Positions 1 to 7,303 of a DNA stretch of 34,529 nucleotides are shown here, one piece after another; the stretch's first letter is position 1; every line of letters begins with the position of its first letter. The notes under the pieces are model-generated. The model saw only the letters and a list, made by a program, of their open reading frames with translations, was not told the DNA's origin and made no database searches. The position numbers were made by a program, and so were the translations under genes. Source of the stretch: DASPWW01 sp035461345 (GTDB lineage: Bacteria > Actinomycetota > Thermoleophilia > Solirubrobacterales > 70-9); NCBI GenBank assembly GCA_035461345.1, contig DATHVJ010000114.1:1-34529 (forward strand), written 5' to 3'.

Positions 1-291
1 GGGCGACGAAGGTCCCCAGATCGTGATCCTGGAGTCGGTCCGGAAGCACGGGGGAAAGAACATCAGCCCCTGGATGTGATCGAGATGTAGGTGGGTGAGG
101 AGGACGTTGATGTTCGGCATTCCCGCCGCGAGCGCGAGCCCGAGCGAGCGGATTCCGGTGCCGGCGTCGAGTATCAGCGTCTCGCCGTCGGACAGCGTCA
201 GCTGCACGCACGAGGTGTTGCCGCCGTAGCGGTTCATCTCCGGCCCCGGCGCCGGGACCGAGCCGCGAGCTCCCCATACCTTCACCCTCAC
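1..291 (-). CDS. Metallo-beta-lactamase-fold hydrolase, N-terminal part (truncated by window edge)
   Basis: The first 97 codons of a metal-dependent hydrolase are visible; the C-terminus lies outside the window. The protein opens with V-x-V-W-G-A-R-G-S-V-P-A-P-G and then R-Y-G-G-N-T-S-C, the hallmark start of the MBL-fold subfamily that includes PhnP/RNase Z-like phosphodiesterases. The metal-binding motif T-H-L-H-L-D-H follows near residue 75, where the H-x-H-x-D-H residues bind the metals. The GTG start at 291 overlaps the TGA stop of the upstream PAS gene (GTGA, 4 nt), so the two are almost certainly translationally coupled. The substrate cannot be told from this fragment; a cyclic nucleotide or other phosphodiester is possible. 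The family call is firm and the function is inference. Confidence 0.85.
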   Translation of the reverse strand, partial: MRVKVWGARGSVPAPGPEMNRYGGNTSCVQLTLSDGETLILDAGTGIRSLGLALAAGMPNINVLLTHLHLDHIQGLMFFPPCFRTDSRITIWGPSSP

Positions 292-737
292 CGCCCGACG
301 CCCCCGTTCCTCCGCGCGTCGGTGGGCCAGAAGATCGCGATCGCGCCCGACGTCTCCTCCGCGGTGATCGGCAGCGCGCTGACCTCGATGTCGTGGTCGT
401 GGCCGTCGGCACTGTGGATGCGCAGCGAAGCGTGGTACGGCCGACCCTCCCGCAGCGCGACGGTCAGCGGAAGCTCGTCGATCGGAATCGGTTTCCCCTC
501 ACGGTCGAAGGGGCCGAACCGCGTCCCCCACTCGTCGGGCTCCATGCGTCCGGCCTCTTCGAACGGAATACCGAGGAGGGCACCCGCGGCCTCGTTGTAG
601 AACAGGAGCACGCCCCTGTGGTCGACGAGGAACGCAGCGGTCGAGATGCTGGTCAGCAAGTTCCGCGCCAGAATCAGTTCCAGCGGTTTCTGCCCGTGCT
701 CCATGTTGGCGGCATTCTCGCACCGAACCGACGCCAC
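288..737 (-). CDS. Single PAS-domain protein
   Basis: A small soluble protein (149 aa from GTG at 737, or 138 aa from ATG at 704) made of essentially one PAS fold. It opens with L-E-L-I-L-A-R-N-L-L-T-S-I-S, then a typical PAS core (A-A-F-L-V-D-H-R-G-V-L-L-F-Y-N-E-A) and the G-R-P-Y-H-A-S-L-R-I strand region. No kinase, GGDEF or HTH output domain is attached, so it may sense a ligand or act as a partner for another protein. Its stop codon overlaps the start of the MBL-fold gene, suggesting a two-gene operon. The upstream gene at 771 is divergent and very close (33 bp from the GTG, 66 bp from the ATG), which slightly favours the ATG as the real start. The ligand is unknown. Confidence 0.8.
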   Translation of the reverse strand: MASVRCENAANMEHGQKPLELILARNLLTSISTAAFLVDHRGVLLFYNEAAGALLGIPFEEAGRMEPDEWGTRFGPFDREGKPIPIDELPLTVALREGRPYHASLRIHSADGHDHDIEVSALPITAEETSGAIAIFWPTDARRNGGVGR

Positions 738-770
738 GGCGCCCGGGGCCCGGATACGCTCCCCCCAGGG

Positions 771-2228
771 ATGAGCGTTCGAGGCCTGCAGGCAGTGATC
801 GTGCTAGCCGCCGTGCTTGCCCTGCCGGCCGGGGCGAGCGCACAGCTGCCCGGAGTGCCGGTGGTCCCGATCCCCGGCGACCCGCTGGCGCCGGACGTCG
901 AGCCGTTCACGGGCAGGACCGCGGACCCGAAGCCGGCCCGCGCGCCCCGGGTTCCGCGGAATCCGCACATGGCGCCCAATGGGCGCAGCAACCTCCACAA
1001 CGACGCCTACATGACCGACGTGTATCGCGAGCTCGAGGGCCCGCTGGGCGACGGTCCGACCAGCTCGGCGCTGTTCGTGCGCGAGTGTGGATCGGTCACG
1101 TTCGACAGCCGGGGCCGGATCGAGACGATCTGCGTCGGTCTCGACCGGCCCGTGCTGGCGCTGCTGGACCCGCGCAGCTTCGACGTCCTCGCGGCGCACG
1201 AGCTGCCGCCACGCCAGCTCGGTGGCGATCCGTTCACGGACTTCAGCGGCGGCGGCTACTTCTACCTCGATGATCGCGACCGCGCCGTGATCCCGACGAC
1301 CACCAGGCACGTGCTCGTCGTCGCTCGGACCTCGTCCCCGGGCTTCAGGGTCGACCGCGACTACGACCTCACGGCAGCCGTACCGGCAGACGACGAGATC
1401 ATCTCGGTGCTGCCCGACTGGGACGGACGCATCTGGTTCGCCACGCGTAATGGCCGCGTGGGGTGGGTCTCCCCGGATACGGGCGGCACCACATCCCGCG
1501 AGCTGGGCGAGCCGATCGGAAACTCGTTCGCGGTCGACCGCAAGGGCGTCTACGTGGTCACGGATGCCGCGATGTATCGCTTCGAGGCCCGCGGGGGCCG
1601 CCCGCGTACGGTCTGGCGGCACCGGTACGAGAACGACGGGGTGCTCAAGCCGGGCCAGACCCACGCCGGCTCCGGCACCACGCCGAGCCTGATGGGGCGC
1701 CGCTACGTCGCGATCACCGACAACGCCGACCCGATCAACGTGGTGGTCCTCCAGCGCCGGACCCGCGCACGCGCGAGGCGGGTCGTGTGCCGGCGGCCGC
1801 TCTTCGAGCCGGGGGCGAGCGCGACCGACCAGTCGCTGATCGTCACCCGGCGATCGGTAGTGGCCGAGAACAACCACGGCTACACGGGACCCGATTCGGT
1901 GATGGGCTCGGCCACCACGTCCCCCGGCCTTCAACGGGTGACCGTCGACCGCGACGGCCGCGGATGCCGCACCGTGTGGCGCAGCGACGAGATCGCGCCC
2001 TCGGTCGTTCCCAAGCTCGCCGCCGCAAGTGGCCTCGTGTTCACGTACACGAAGCCGCCCGGCGAGGTCTGGTACCTGACCGCGATCGACTACCGCACCG
2101 GAGACACCGTGTACAAGCGGGCGGCGGGCGCGGGCCTCGGCTTCAACAACAACTTCGCCCCGGTCACGATCGGTCCCGACGACACCGCCTACGTCGGGGT
2201 CCTGGGCGGGATCACCCGCTTCCGATGA
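771..2228 (+). CDS. Secreted beta-propeller-like protein of unknown function
   Basis: A 485-residue exported protein. Residues 1-24 form a Sec signal peptide: a short basic start (M-S-V-R), a hydrophobic stretch (V-I-V-L-A-A-V-L-A-L) and an A-S-A cleavage site before Gln. After a proline-rich linker come repeated short segments of the type 'D-x-x-G-R-I-W-F-A-T-x-N-G-R-V-G-W-V' and 'D-R-K-G-V-Y-V-V-T-D-A-A-M-Y-R-F', which look like blades of a propeller (PQQ/WD40-like). No catalytic motif is recognised. The ATG at 771 is chosen because it starts the signal peptide; the frame stays open upstream but that part is antisense to the PAS gene. The Shine-Dalgarno sequence is weak. A hairpin follows 17 bp after the stop. 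The exact family is not recognised. Confidence 0.75.
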   Translation: MSVRGLQAVIVLAAVLALPAGASAQLPGVPVVPIPGDPLAPDVEPFTGRTADPKPARAPRVPRNPHMAPNGRSNLHNDAYMTDVYRELEGPLGDGPTSSALFVRECGSVTFDSRGRIETICVGLDRPVLALLDPRSFDVLAAHELPPRQLGGDPFTDFSGGGYFYLDDRDRAVIPTTTRHVLVVARTSSPGFRVDRDYDLTAAVPADDEIISVLPDWDGRIWFATRNGRVGWVSPDTGGTTSRELGEPIGNSFAVDRKGVYVVTDAAMYRFEARGGRPRTVWRHRYENDGVLKPGQTHAGSGTTPSLMGRRYVAITDNADPINVVVLQRRTRARARRVVCRRPLFEPGASATDQSLIVTRRSVVAENNHGYTGPDSVMGSATTSPGLQRVTVDRDGRGCRTVWRSDEIAPSVVPKLAAASGLVFTYTKPPGEVWYLTAIDYRTGDTVYKRAAGAGLGFNNNFAPVTIGPDDTAYVGVLGGITRFR

Positions 2229-2244
2229 TCAACCCCGGCCGGCG

Positions 2245-2271
2245 GCCCGCGGGCCCTGAACGCCCGCGGGC
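2245..2271 (+). terminator. GC-rich stem-loop after the secreted protein gene
   Basis: Two copies of the decamer GCCCGCGGGC (2245-2254 and 2262-2271) are separated by 7 nt (CCTGAAC). The decamer is its own reverse complement, so the two copies can pair as a 10-bp stem with a 7-nt loop. It starts 17 bp downstream of the stop at 2228. There is no U-tract, so it would be a GC-type terminator; termination itself is inferred. Confidence 0.5.
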
Positions 2272-2353
2272 TCGCCTGGTGGCGAGCTTCGCGAGCACTG
2301 ACCCACCCACCCCCCGCTGGCGGCGGGCGGGCGTCGGAATTGTCCGAAGAGGA

Positions 2354-2497
2354 CTAGAGCTTGCCGATCTTGAAGATCTTCGTCCCGCAATCCGGGCACG
2401 TGCCCTGGATCGCCGGGCGACCGTTCTTCATCGTCACCTGCTGCGGATCCTTGATCTCGACCTTCTTGCGCTCCTTGACGCAGTAACCCTCTGGCAT
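2354..2497 (-). CDS. Small DUF5679-type zinc-ribbon-like protein (47 aa)
   Basis: A 47-residue protein starting M-P-E-G-Y-C-V-K and ending I-F-K-I-G-K-L. The core V-T-M-K-N-G-R-P-A-I and the following G-T-C-P-D-C-G-T-K-I-F match the DUF5679 family of tiny, probably metal-binding proteins. The start is well supported: GAAAGGAG lies 7-8 nt upstream of the ATG at 2497. Family members as I know them usually carry two C-x-x-C knuckles. Here the first knuckle is C-V-K-E, leaving Cys6, Cys34 and Cys37 only, so the metal site would be incomplete or completed by another ligand. It stands alone, with non-coding DNA on both sides. The function is unknown for the whole family. Confidence 0.85.
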   Translation of the reverse strand: MPEGYCVKERKKVEIKDPQQVTMKNGRPAIQGTCPDCGTKIFKIGKL

Positions 2498-2691
2498 CTG
2501 CGACGTCTCCTTTCAGGCGCCGAGCCCTCGCGGGCCGGCGATTGTCGCGTCCTCGCCGAAGGCGCGCGCGGTGGGCAGCCGATCCGTGCTGGTTTCTCCC
2601 CTCGCAGGCACGCCTACGCACGACCGTAGCGGACCCGTCAGACACAGTCTCGTGCGCGATAGTGGCGATTCGCACTAGCGTCACGTATGAG

Positions 2692-3201
2692 CTAGGGCCC
2701 GCGACCGGCGCTCGCCCCGTCCGTCTCCAGGTCCGAGACCTGGTCGCGCAGGTCCTGGATTTCGTCCCGGGCGACCTCGAGCTCGTCGGCCAGCGTGCCC
2801 TGCTCGTTCTCCAGTCTCCCGATCTGGTTCTCGAGATCGGCCAGCGACCGGTTGATCGACTGCACGTCCTCCTGCGCCGCCTCGGCCGCTGTCTCGCGGA
2901 CGCCGGTGAGCTCCTCACGCAGGTCCTCGATGTCGGCCTCGGTCGCGGCGTCCTCCCTCGTGTCGAGTGCCAGGTAGATCGCCGCGCCGCCCGCTGCCAG
3001 GGCGAGCACCGCGAGCGCGGCGCCGATGTATGTGCGGATCCCGAGCCTGCGCTCCACGTGGGCCAGCCAGCTGCGCAGGCCGTCGATCCGCTCGTGGGGG
3101 TCGACCGAGCGCGGGTCCGGCGCCGCTGGCGGCGGCGTCGCGGGGGGCGGCCTGCCCGGCGGGGGGGCCGGTGGCTGGGGCGGCTTCCCGCCTCCCTCCA
3201 C
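2692..3201 (-). CDS. Membrane-anchored coiled-coil protein
   Basis: A 169-residue protein with three parts. Residues 1-40 are proline-rich and low-complexity (P-P-A-P-P-P-G-R-P-P-P), and are followed by a basic segment. A single transmembrane helix at about 58-78 (I-G-A-A-L-A-V-L-A-L-A-A-G-G-A) comes next. A long C-terminal coiled coil (about 80-160) follows, with heptad-like L/E/R patterns such as S-L-A-D-L-E-N-Q-I-G-R-L-E-N-E-Q. The GTG start at 3201 has GAGGGAG 7 nt upstream and lies 2 bp after the rhodanese stop, so the pair forms an operon. No enzymatic motif is seen. It may be a structural or scaffold protein at the membrane; the role is unknown. Confidence 0.75.
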   Translation of the reverse strand: MEGGGKPPQPPAPPPGRPPPATPPPAAPDPRSVDPHERIDGLRSWLAHVERRLGIRTYIGAALAVLALAAGGAAIYLALDTREDAATEADIEDLREELTGVRETAAEAAQEDVQSINRSLADLENQIGRLENEQGTLADELEVARDEIQDLRDQVSDLETDGASAGRGP

Positions 3202-3203
3202 GC

Positions 3204-3559
3204 CTATGCTCCCTCGATGCGGCCGCCCTCGGGCTCGAGCGGAAGCTCGCGCTCCTGCCACGCCCGCAGGCCGCCGTCCATGTTGTACGCGTCCCACCCG
3301 GACCCGCGGAACGCGGCGGCGATCATCTCCGAGCGCGAGCCGCCGCGGCATTGGAACACGACCGGCTTGCCCTTGTCGACCGTGTCCGCCTGGGCGGACA
3401 CATGGTCGAACTCGATGTGCCTGGCGCCACCGACGTGGCCGACCTCCCACTCCGAGGCCTCGCGGACGTCGATCACCTCGGCGCCCCCCCGTCGAGCAGC
3501 TCGGCGACGCGCTCGGGCGGGAGCGAGATCTCGGTCGCGGATGAGGCGTCGGCCTCCAC
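3204..3559 (-). pseudogene. Rhodanese-domain sulfurtransferase with an apparent frameshift
   Basis: A single-domain rhodanese of about 118 aa. From residue about 25 on the fold is intact: E-V-I-D-V-R-E-A-S-E-W-E-V-G-H, then G-A-R-H-I-E, and the active-site loop Q-C-R-G-G-S-R-S with its catalytic Cys. The expected N-terminal helix (T-E-I-S-L-P-P-E-R-V-A-E-L-L-D) starts at GTG 3559 but is in another frame. The switch falls in a run of seven G on the coding strand (C7 at 3484-3490); five or eight would restore one frame. This may be a sequencing error, a true pseudogene or slippage. The intact frame also stays open back to 3590, but that N-terminus does not look like rhodanese. It is followed 2 bp later by the coiled-coil gene. 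Confidence 0.75.
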
Positions 3560-3631
3560 AGGCGCAGAGGGTAGTCGCCCTCACTAGCATTCGGTGCGCT
3601 GCAGCTGGAATCGACTCCCGAGGAGGCCGTG

Positions 3632-4795
3632 ATGCCCGAAGCCGTGATCGTCGACTCGATCCGCACCCCGATCGGACGCGCGTTCAAAGGGTCGCTCGCG
3701 GGACTGCGTCCCGACGACACCGGCGCGCACGTGGTCGACCAGCTGCTCGACCGCAATCCCGACCTCGATCCCACCGACGTCGAGGAGGTGATGTGCGGCT
3801 GCGGCATGCCGCAGGGCCTGCAGGCGTTCAACATCGGCCGCATCATCGTGCTGCTGTCCGAGAAGCTTCCGGACTCCGTCAACGGGGTCACGATCTCGCG
3901 CTACTGCGCCTCCAGCCTCGAGGCGATCCGTCAGGCCGCGAACTCGGTCACGGCCGGCCAGGGCGATGCCTACATCGCTGGCGGGGTCGAGTGGGTGAGT
4001 CGCTACAACGAGCGCACCGAGCCGTCGGGGGCGGCGGACCAGAACGAGAACCTCCAGGGCAACGACGGCCAGCCGAACGCCTACATCGAGATGGGCCAGA
4101 CGGCGGAGAACGTCGCGGACCGCTACGAGGTCAGTCGCGCGGACATGGACAAGTACGCCCAGCGCTCACAGGAGCTCGCGGTCGGCTCGCAGGAGTCGGG
4201 CTTCTTCGATCGCGAGATCGTCCCCGTCAAGCTGCCCGACGGCGGCGAGGCGGCGAAGGACGACGGGCCCCGGCCGAGCTCGACGCTGGAGAAGCTGTCG
4301 CAGCTCGAGCCGGCGTTCAGGGAGGACGGCAAGGTGACGGCCGGGAACTCGTGTCCGCTCAACGACGGCGCCGCGGCGACGCTGATCATGTCGGCCGACC
4401 GCGCCAAGGAGCTCGGGCTGCAGCCGAGGGCGAAGATCGTCACCGCGGCGACGTTCGGCAACGAGCCCGAGTACATGGGAGTGGCCCCGATCGGCGCGAT
4501 CAAGAAGGTGCTCGACCGCGCCGGGATGAAGATCGGCGACGTCGACGTCGTCGAGCTCAACGAGGCGTTCGCCGCCCAGGTGATCCCGATCATGGACGAG
4601 TGCGACATCCCACTCGAGAAGCTGAACACACACGGCGGCGCGATCGCCCTCGGGCACCCGTTCGGGATGACCGGGGCGCGGATCATGACCACGCTGCTGA
4701 ACGCGATGGAGACCGACGACCACCAAATCGGCCTCGAGACGATGTGCGTCGCCGGCGGCCAGGGCGAGGCGATGCTCGTCGAGCGGCTGAATTAG
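3632..4795 (+). CDS. Acetyl-CoA acyltransferase (thiolase)
   Basis: A 387-residue thiolase that cleaves 3-ketoacyl-CoA with CoA, or condenses acyl-CoAs in reverse. The nucleophile Cys92 sits in R-Y-C-A-S-S-L-E-A-I. The N-E-A-F-A-A-Q motif, His342 in G-G-A-I-A-L-G-H-P-F-G and Cys372 in C-V-A-G-G-Q-G-E-A complete the catalytic set, and the length is normal for the family. The sequence style is of a degradative FadA/FadI-type enzyme rather than PhaA, but this is not certain. The ATG at 3632 is preferred over GTG at 3629 because AGGAGG at 3621-3626 is 5 nt upstream of it. The rhodanese gene is divergent. Other acyl-CoA enzymes occur in the window but are not in this operon. Confidence 0.93.
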   Translation: MPEAVIVDSIRTPIGRAFKGSLAGLRPDDTGAHVVDQLLDRNPDLDPTDVEEVMCGCGMPQGLQAFNIGRIIVLLSEKLPDSVNGVTISRYCASSLEAIRQAANSVTAGQGDAYIAGGVEWVSRYNERTEPSGAADQNENLQGNDGQPNAYIEMGQTAENVADRYEVSRADMDKYAQRSQELAVGSQESGFFDREIVPVKLPDGGEAAKDDGPRPSSTLEKLSQLEPAFREDGKVTAGNSCPLNDGAAATLIMSADRAKELGLQPRAKIVTAATFGNEPEYMGVAPIGAIKKVLDRAGMKIGDVDVVELNEAFAAQVIPIMDECDIPLEKLNTHGGAIALGHPFGMTGARIMTTLLNAMETDDHQIGLETMCVAGGQGEAMLVERLN

Positions 4796-4854
4796 GCGCT
4801 CCGTCGGCGATGGTTCGATCGCGACCGCATCAGGACGCCGTGAGGGAGGTTCGT

Positions 4855-5718
4855 ATGCGTGACCGGATGTCCATCTCGACCGCACGGAAGTCGTGGCGGG
4901 CGGTGATCGCCTGCGTGCTCGGCTTGGCCCTAACCCTTGGCCTGGCCAGCACGGCCGGCGCGCACGGCGTGGCCGACACGGGCAGCTCCAGTCAGCCATC
5001 CGCGGCAGCTGCCAAGGCGGGGTCGAAGCTGAAGCTCCGCAACTGCTGGATGACGGTCATGTTCGTGCCACGGCCCCAGGAGGTGCTGGAGTCGGCCCTT
5101 CCGTGGCAGGTCGACCTGAGCCGGAGCTTCTACGGCCTATCCGAGTCGCTGCTGACCTCGTGGTCGCTGAGCTGTGACAAGGCCAAGGCCATGCGCAAGA
5201 AGATCGGCAAGCCGATCATGTCGTTTGCGGCCGCCCCGTTCGGCGTCGTCGACGAGCAAGGGGTCCCGCTCGCGAGCAACTTCGCCCACGCCGTCGTCGC
5301 CGTCGACACCAACAAGCGCAAGCTGTCGAAGCTCCTGCGTCGCGGCGGGTTCCCGGCCAAGACCGGCAAGCTGCGCTACGAGCACTCGGACCCCGGTGCG
5401 GTCCCCTTCACCGCCAGCCTGGACGTGCCGGACAAGTACCAGCTCGGCGTCGAGGCCAGCACCCTCGATGTGGTGCACAACCACAACGACACGTTCGAGT
5501 ACCAGCCGCCCAAGGGAAAGCGGGCACGGATGCAGCTCGAGGTCAGGAACGCCGTCGATCGCTTCTGTTTCGTGGCGGGCGGCGACTGCACGGCGGCCCT
5601 GAGCACGCCTGGCGGGAGCCCGTTGGGCGAGGCGTTTGGCGGTCCCTCGGCGGGGGTGTTCCTCGGGCTCGACCACGCGCTGCTGCCCAAGGTCAAGCTG
5701 ATCTTGACCCGCGACTGA
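4855..5718 (+). CDS. Secreted protein of unknown function
   Basis: A 287-residue exported protein. It has a basic N-terminus (M-R-D-R-M-S-I-S-T-A-R-K-S-W-R), a hydrophobic core (I-A-C-V-L-G-L-A-L-T-L-G-L-A) and an A-G-A cleavage site around residue 36. A good GGGAGG is placed 5 nt before the ATG at 4855. The mature part contains four or more cysteines, including F-C-F-V-A-G-G-D-C near residue 240, which could form disulfides outside the cell, and a histidine-rich patch V-V-H-N-H-N-D-T. I do not recognise a family. The gene follows the thiolase with a 59-bp gap and converges on the ABC transporter operon 19 bp later. Confidence 0.7.
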   Translation: MRDRMSISTARKSWRAVIACVLGLALTLGLASTAGAHGVADTGSSSQPSAAAAKAGSKLKLRNCWMTVMFVPRPQEVLESALPWQVDLSRSFYGLSESLLTSWSLSCDKAKAMRKKIGKPIMSFAAAPFGVVDEQGVPLASNFAHAVVAVDTNKRKLSKLLRRGGFPAKTGKLRYEHSDPGAVPFTASLDVPDKYQLGVEASTLDVVHNHNDTFEYQPPKGKRARMQLEVRNAVDRFCFVAGGDCTAALSTPGGSPLGEAFGGPSAGVFLGLDHALLPKVKLILTRD

Positions 5719-5737
5719 CCGCGCGTCCCCGGGGCCG

Positions 5738-6514
5738 CTAACCCGCGGCCTCGGCGCGGCGCAGGCCCGTCCGCGCAAAGACGACGAGCACGGCGGCGAG
5801 CCCGGACGCAAGTGCGAACGCGAGCAGGAGGTGGAAGGGGTCGCCCGCCATCAGGCTGCGGCCAGCCTCGATGATCGCGGTCATCGGGTTGAACTCGGCA
5901 ACTGTCTCGATCCAACCCTGGAGCAGGTCGCGCGGCACGTACACCGGCGACGTCATCAGGATGAAGAACAGCGGCAGCTGCATCGCCGGGGCGGCCTGGA
6001 GGGTCCGCATCCTGGTCATCACGCCGGCGGCGAACAGGAAGGCGGCTACGTTGACGATCAGCGCCAGCCCGACCAGGCCGGCGAGGTCGATCCCGTTCCC
6101 GCCGACCTCCATCCCTGTTGCGAGCGCGATCGCGAACACCATCGCCCACACGAACGCGGCGCGGATCACCGCCGCGACGCCGAACCCGGCGATCACCGCC
6201 GAGCGGGCGCGGGCGGCCAGGAACAGCCGCCGGGTGAACCCGGAGTCGAAGTCGGCGCCGATCGAGAAGCCGATGAACACGCCGCCGAACGCCGCCGACT
6301 GGAGCAGCACGAACACGAACTGGAAGGCGTTGTAGTCGTAGTAGCCGAACCCCGGCAGATCGCCGACGGCCGACAGCCCGCCGGCGAACGCCATGTAGAA
6401 GAACAGCGGGAACGCGAGCGCAGGGAGGATCAGCGCCGGATTGCGCACGGCCGAGTGGAGGTTGCGCCACACCACGGTTCGCACGACGGCCAAATAACGC
6501 GAACGCGGGCTCAC
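5738..6514 (-). CDS. ABC-2 type exporter permease (second subunit)
   Basis: A 258-residue integral membrane protein with about six hydrophobic helices, the normal size for an ABC-2/DrrB-family permease. The N-terminus has a cytoplasmic amphipathic part (R-T-V-V-W-R-N-L-H-S-A-V-R-N-P) before the first helix, as in this family. The conserved region M-T-S-P-V-Y-V-P-R-D-L-L-Q-G-W-I and N-P-M-T-A-I-I-E-A-G-R matches the family's exporter signature near the last helices. The GTG start at 6514 overlaps the TGA of the previous permease by 4 nt. Together with the ATPase and the other permease it makes a drug/lipid-type export complex; the substrate is unknown. Confidence 0.9.
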   Translation of the reverse strand: MSPRSRYLAVVRTVVWRNLHSAVRNPALILPALAFPLFFYMAFAGGLSAVGDLPGFGYYDYNAFQFVFVLLQSAAFGGVFIGFSIGADFDSGFTRRLFLAARARSAVIAGFGVAAVIRAAFVWAMVFAIALATGMEVGGNGIDLAGLVGLALIVNVAAFLFAAGVMTRMRTLQAAPAMQLPLFFILMTSPVYVPRDLLQGWIETVAEFNPMTAIIEAGRSLMAGDPFHLLLAFALASGLAAVLVVFARTGLRRAEAAG

Positions 6515-7299
6515 GTCCGCACCAGCCTCTCGCGCAGGGCGAGCGTCGAGCCGGCGAGGCCGACGGCGAAGATCGCAATCGCGACGCCGAATCCAAGCGC
6601 CAGCGCCTCGCCGTCCCAGCCGACGATGATCAGGCTGCGCAGCCCCTCGATCAGATAGCTGACCGGGTTGATCGTGGCGACCGTCTGGAACCAGTCCTGG
6701 GCGATCAGGTCGCGCGGCAGCGCCGCCGAGCTGAGGAACAGGAGGATGAACATCAGCGGGAACAGGCCCTGAACCGCCTCGCCCGAGCCGGTCCGCAGCC
6801 CGACGAACAGGCCGATCGTCCCGAACGCGGCGCAGATCACCAGCGAGAGCACGAACAGCACGGCCGCGCCCGCGATCCCGGACTCGATCTCGACCCCGGC
6901 GGCAAGGCCCGCGCCGAGGAACGCGATCGCCTGAATCGTGCCGATCAGCAGCACCCCGCTGAGCTGGCCGACGAGCAGGGAAGGCCCCTCCATCGGGGTC
7001 AGGGCGAGGCGGTTGAAGAAGCCGTTGCCGATGTCCTGCGCAACATTGGTGCCGGCGGTGTTGGTGGCGAAGATCGATCCCTGCATGAACGGGAACGCGA
7101 GCGCGAACGCGACATAGGTCTCGGCGGGAAAGCCCGGAATGGAGGTCGCGGCGTCGAGCCCTGAGGCGTTGATCGCGAGCAGGAACAACGGGAAGACGAG
7201 CGGCGGGACGATGACGATCGGCTGCCGCGCGGTTCGCAGCAGCGATCGCCACGCGAGGAAGCGGACCTGGGTCGGGAGGGCTGCGGTGGCGGCTGACAT
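6511..7299 (-). CDS. ABC-2 type exporter permease (first subunit)
   Basis: A 262-residue polytopic membrane protein of the ABC-2/DrrB class, paralogous to the next gene. It starts with a short soluble stretch and the R-Q-P-I-V-I-V-P-P-L-V-F-P-L helix. It contains the family's L-P-R-D-L-I-A-Q-D-W-F-Q-T and N-P-V-S-Y-L-I-E-G-L-R signature near the C-terminal helices. The ATG at 7299 lies 4 bp after the stop of the ATPase gene and its TGA overlaps the start of the second permease, so all three are one transcript. The two different permeases suggest a heterodimeric pore served by one type of ATPase. Confidence 0.9.
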   Translation of the reverse strand: MSAATAALPTQVRFLAWRSLLRTARQPIVIVPPLVFPLFLLAINASGLDAATSIPGFPAETYVAFALAFPFMQGSIFATNTAGTNVAQDIGNGFFNRLALTPMEGPSLLVGQLSGVLLIGTIQAIAFLGAGLAAGVEIESGIAGAAVLFVLSLVICAAFGTIGLFVGLRTGSGEAVQGLFPLMFILLFLSSAALPRDLIAQDWFQTVATINPVSYLIEGLRSLIIVGWDGEALALGFGVAIAIFAVGLAGSTLALRERLVRT

Positions 7300-7303
7300 C
7301 CGA

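Noticed and set aside
393..770. Upstream extension of the secreted propeller-like gene
   Set aside because: It is antisense to the PAS gene and lacks a signal peptide; the signal peptide begins at 771.
3560..3590. An upstream start (3590) that keeps the rhodanese frame intact
   Set aside because: The N-terminus it gives (R-A-T-T-L-C-A-C-G-G-R-R) does not look like a rhodanese, whereas the other frame encodes the expected helix.
2542..5718. Very long open frames on the other strand or in other frames, for example 2542-5718, 13116-16211, 13259-15922 and 25203-27137
   Set aside because: High GC makes stop codons rare in shadow frames. These overlap genes with clear families and show low-complexity Arg/Ala/Gly-rich translations, with no domains of their own beyond the stretches in frame with the real genes.
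5733..5750. GGCCGC-TAACCC-GCGGCC hairpin between convergent genes
   Set aside because: A 6-bp stem of common GC words that overlaps the permease stop codon; too weak to call alone.
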